64,000 bases of DNA from positions 1-64,000 of the forward strand of contig CAKQUG010000004.1 in the NCBI GenBank assembly GCA_934277545.1, written 5' to 3'. Position 1 is the stretch's first letter. Every line of letters begins with the position of its first letter. Shown here piece after piece: positions 62,473 to 64,000 of this stretch. A model generated the notes under the pieces. That model was not told the DNA's origin, did not search any database, and saw only the letters and a program-made list of their open reading frames with translations. Source of the stretch: an uncultured Alphaproteobacteria bacterium. GTDB lineage: Bacteria > Pseudomonadota > Alphaproteobacteria > RF32 > CAG-239. Made by a program: the position numbers and the translations under genes.

Positions 62473-62934
62473 ATATACACTGAAAGCGGCCATTAAACCG
62501 GCGCAAACGTCGTCCATCATAACTCCGTAAGCGTTTTTCATTTTTGAGTCAAACCATTTAACCGGTCCCATTTTGCAGATGTCAAAAAAACGGAAAGCCG
62601 CAAAACCGGCTAAATAAATCCACAGATTTTGAGTGTTGTGATAAAGTTGGTCACAGACAAAACTGAAAGCCAGCAGCTGACCGACAACTTCATCAATTAC
62701 CACTTTGCCCGGGTCTTTTTCTTCTTGGCCGCGGATAATTACGTCGGTTGCCAGCACTCCGGCGACAAAGCAGATAATGGCCGCAATTAAAATGCCGTAT
62801 ATTCCGGTGTAGTAGGCTAAAACAAAAGCAAGCGGCAAAGTACCCAGCGAACCTACCGTCCCCGGAGCTTTCGGTGATAGTCCCAAACCGAAATAGGTGG
62901 CTGTAATTTCTGCAATTTTATTGGCGGCTGTCAT
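62440..62934 (-). CDS. pgpA: Phosphatidylglycerophosphatase A
   Basis: Membrane phosphatase making phosphatidylglycerol; 164 residues. GLGLSPKAPGTVGSLGTLPL, KDPGKVVIDEVVGQLLAF with acidic metal ligands, RFFDICKMGPVKWFDS and GVMMDDVCAGLMAA, with about four membrane segments. AAGGAG precedes the ATG. Confidence 0.94.
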   Translation of the reverse strand: MTAANKIAEITATYFGLGLSPKAPGTVGSLGTLPLAFVLAYYTGIYGILIAAIICFVAGVLATDVIIRGQEEKDPGKVVIDEVVGQLLAFSFVCDQLYHNTQNLWIYLAGFAAFRFFDICKMGPVKWFDSKMKNAYGVMMDDVCAGLMAAFSVYLFVQFFTVLN

Positions 62935-63082
62935 TTTATTCTCCTTAAAAAATTCAATAATCTTTGTTTAGCCGATTTTTTTATGTTTGGCAATAATTGA
63001 ACAATTTTTTACACAAAAAGCATTTAAAAATTTTTAAAGGCACATATTTATTTTATGTAATTATAATCAGGAGGAAAATAAA

Positions 63083-63271
63083 ATGAATTTATTGGATAAA
63101 ACAGCCTTAATTTTAACTGTTGTCGGCGGAATCAACTGGGGATTAGTCGGTATTGCAAATTTAAATTTGGTTGAACTGATTTTCGGCTATCTGCCGATTT
63201 TGGCGACAATAGTATATATTTTGGTCGGAATTTCTGCTTGTTATACTCTTTATGTTTATTGGAATAAATAA
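63083..63271 (+). CDS. DUF378 family small membrane protein
   Basis: 62 residues, two membrane helices: LTVVGGINWGLVGIANLNLV and ILATIVYILVGISACYTLYV. The GGINWGLVG motif is the DUF378 hallmark. AGGAGG lies 7 bases before the ATG. Function unknown. Confidence 0.88.
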   Translation: MNLLDKTALILTVVGGINWGLVGIANLNLVELIFGYLPILATIVYILVGISACYTLYVYWNK

Positions 63272-63358
63272 TATTCACAAATATTTGATAGTGTAAAAAA
63301 ATACTTTACATTTAGAAAAAGTGTGTTATAAGAGTTGACAACAATAAAGAATTATAAG

Positions 63359-63388
63359 AGTGGAGCTGAAAAGCCCCGCTTTTTTGTT
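63359..63388 (+). terminator. Attenuator-like hairpin before rimP
   Basis: AGTGGAGCT and AGCCCCGCT pair around GAAA (one mismatch) and TTTTTT follows, just ahead of the rimP ribosome-binding site. A GTGGGC/GCCCAC-type hairpin in the leader of the rimP-nusA operon is common in proteobacteria and can regulate read-through. Confidence 0.65.
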
Positions 63389-63400
63389 AAAGGAAAATAT

Positions 63401-63901
63401 ATGCAAAAACACTATTTACAGGATTTGATTGAGCCCGTGGTGGAAAAAGCCGGCTTTGAGTTGGTTCGCGTCATGACAATCGGTCAGGCGAATCCCACAC
63501 TGCAGGTAATGATTGACGTAGCCGACCATTCGCGCGATTTGACTGTTGACGACTGCGCCGAGGTCAGCCGAAAACTTTCGGATGTTTTGGATGAAAAAGA
63601 CCCGATAAAAGAAAAATATTCGCTGGAAGTCAGCTCTCCGGGGCTGGACAGACCGTTGACAAAGCCTGAGCATTTTCAGCGTTTTTGCAACTATGTGATT
63701 AAGGTTGAAACCGCCGACAAGGTGGAAAACCGTAAACGTTTCAAAGGTATGCTGCTGCGTGCCGATGACAAAGAAATTGTTATGGATATGGATGGGGTGG
63801 AATATACAATTCCATACGACACCATGACTAAAGCCAAACTGGTTCTGACTGATGAACTTTGGGAAGAATATCAGGCAGCTCACGAAGCTGTTGAACTTTA
63901 A
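63401..63901 (+). CDS. rimP: Ribosome maturation factor RimP
   Basis: 30S subunit maturation; 166 residues. Starts MQKHYLQDLIEPVVEKAGFE; LTVDDCAEVSRKLSDVLDEK and SLEVSSPGLDRPLTKPEHF are typical, followed by the Sm-like C-terminal barrel. ATG 63401 has AAAGGA upstream; the frame extends to 63335 through the leader hairpin. nusA follows. Confidence 0.94.
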   Translation: MQKHYLQDLIEPVVEKAGFELVRVMTIGQANPTLQVMIDVADHSRDLTVDDCAEVSRKLSDVLDEKDPIKEKYSLEVSSPGLDRPLTKPEHFQRFCNYVIKVETADKVENRKRFKGMLLRADDKEIVMDMDGVEYTIPYDTMTKAKLVLTDELWEEYQAAHEAVEL

Positions 63902-63920
63902 TTTTTTTGATGAGGAAAAA

Positions 63921-64000
63921 ATGGAAAATTTTGAAAATATGCCGAGACCTGAAATCGTGTTAGTGGCTGACACGGTTGCCAGAGAAAAAAATATTGACCG
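63921..64000 (+). CDS. nusA: Transcription factor NusA, N-terminal part
   Basis: First 26 codons, cut by the window end: MENFENMPRPEIVLVADTVA, then a charged segment. Position after rimP and the helix EIVLVADTVAREKNI fit NusA's N-terminal domain. GATGAGG precedes the ATG. Confidence 0.85.
   Translation, partial: MENFENMPRPEIVLVADTVAREKNID

Overview
The window is AT-rich bacterial chromosome. Its housekeeping genes (tuf, smpB, bactofilin plus M23 peptidase, ftsY, mtaB, acpP-fabF-mltG, pgpA, rpe, a PhoB-type regulator, rimP-nusA) fit a Gram-negative alphaproteobacterium. The prepilin N-terminal motif GRSMIEMLGVLAIIG and a DUF3768 gene recall uncultured, often gut-associated, alphaproteobacterial (RF32-like) genomes; this placement is inference from gene content, not phylogeny.

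Layout. 1-13.8 kb is mostly core: tuf; a prepilin-like gene behind a long structured leader RNA; a MacA/MacB-like export operon on the minus strand; an M23 peptidase-bactofilin-smpB operon; a phosphoethanolamine-transferase-like sulfatase with tcdA; an unknown 390-aa gene; and a second prepilin-like gene behind a second copy of the leader RNA. Two decayed prepilin fragments lie between them (2.25-2.5 kb and 8.63-8.78 kb).

14.3-17.0 kb carries two defence-island-type genes (an Sll1717-like P-loop ATPase and a HARE-HTH/COG2958-like protein). From about 17.15 to 40.6 kb lies an integrated element of about 23.4 kb. It is bounded by a 34-bp identical direct repeat made of the terminator and 3' end of a tRNA-Gln gene; the intact tRNA is at the right end. 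The element holds an unknown two-gene operon (soluble protein plus four-helix membrane protein), two tandem large serine recombinases (one cut by an amber codon), a frameshifted resolvase-like gene lacking the usual active-site motif, a five-gene type I restriction-modification operon with two extra embedded genes and a 12-bp repeat in hsdS, a Fic protein, a HUH-type Rep protein with an origin-like AT-rich region, a C5 cytosine methyltransferase next to an MT-A70-like protein without its catalytic motif, five tandem intrinsic terminators, a nuclease-like exported protein, and an HTH-ImmA regulator pair.

40.9-64 kb is core again: rfbF-rfbG (CDP-glucose pathway), a CorC/HlyC-type protein, a ferritin-like protein, rpe, the PhoB-like regulator, a 1554-aa protein with 15 repeats of about 38 residues, a MATE transporter, ftsY-mtaB, ldh, acpP, fabF, mltG, two paralogous proteins with a Cys-centred hydrolase-like motif, pgpA, a DUF378 protein, rimP and the start of nusA.

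The best candidates for undescribed biology are the prepilin leader RNA (two copies, helices supported by paired base changes, ending in a terminator just before the start codon), the 17.4-18.9 kb two-gene operon, the paired recombinases with an inactive-looking partner, and the Cys-hydrolase-like paralogue pair.
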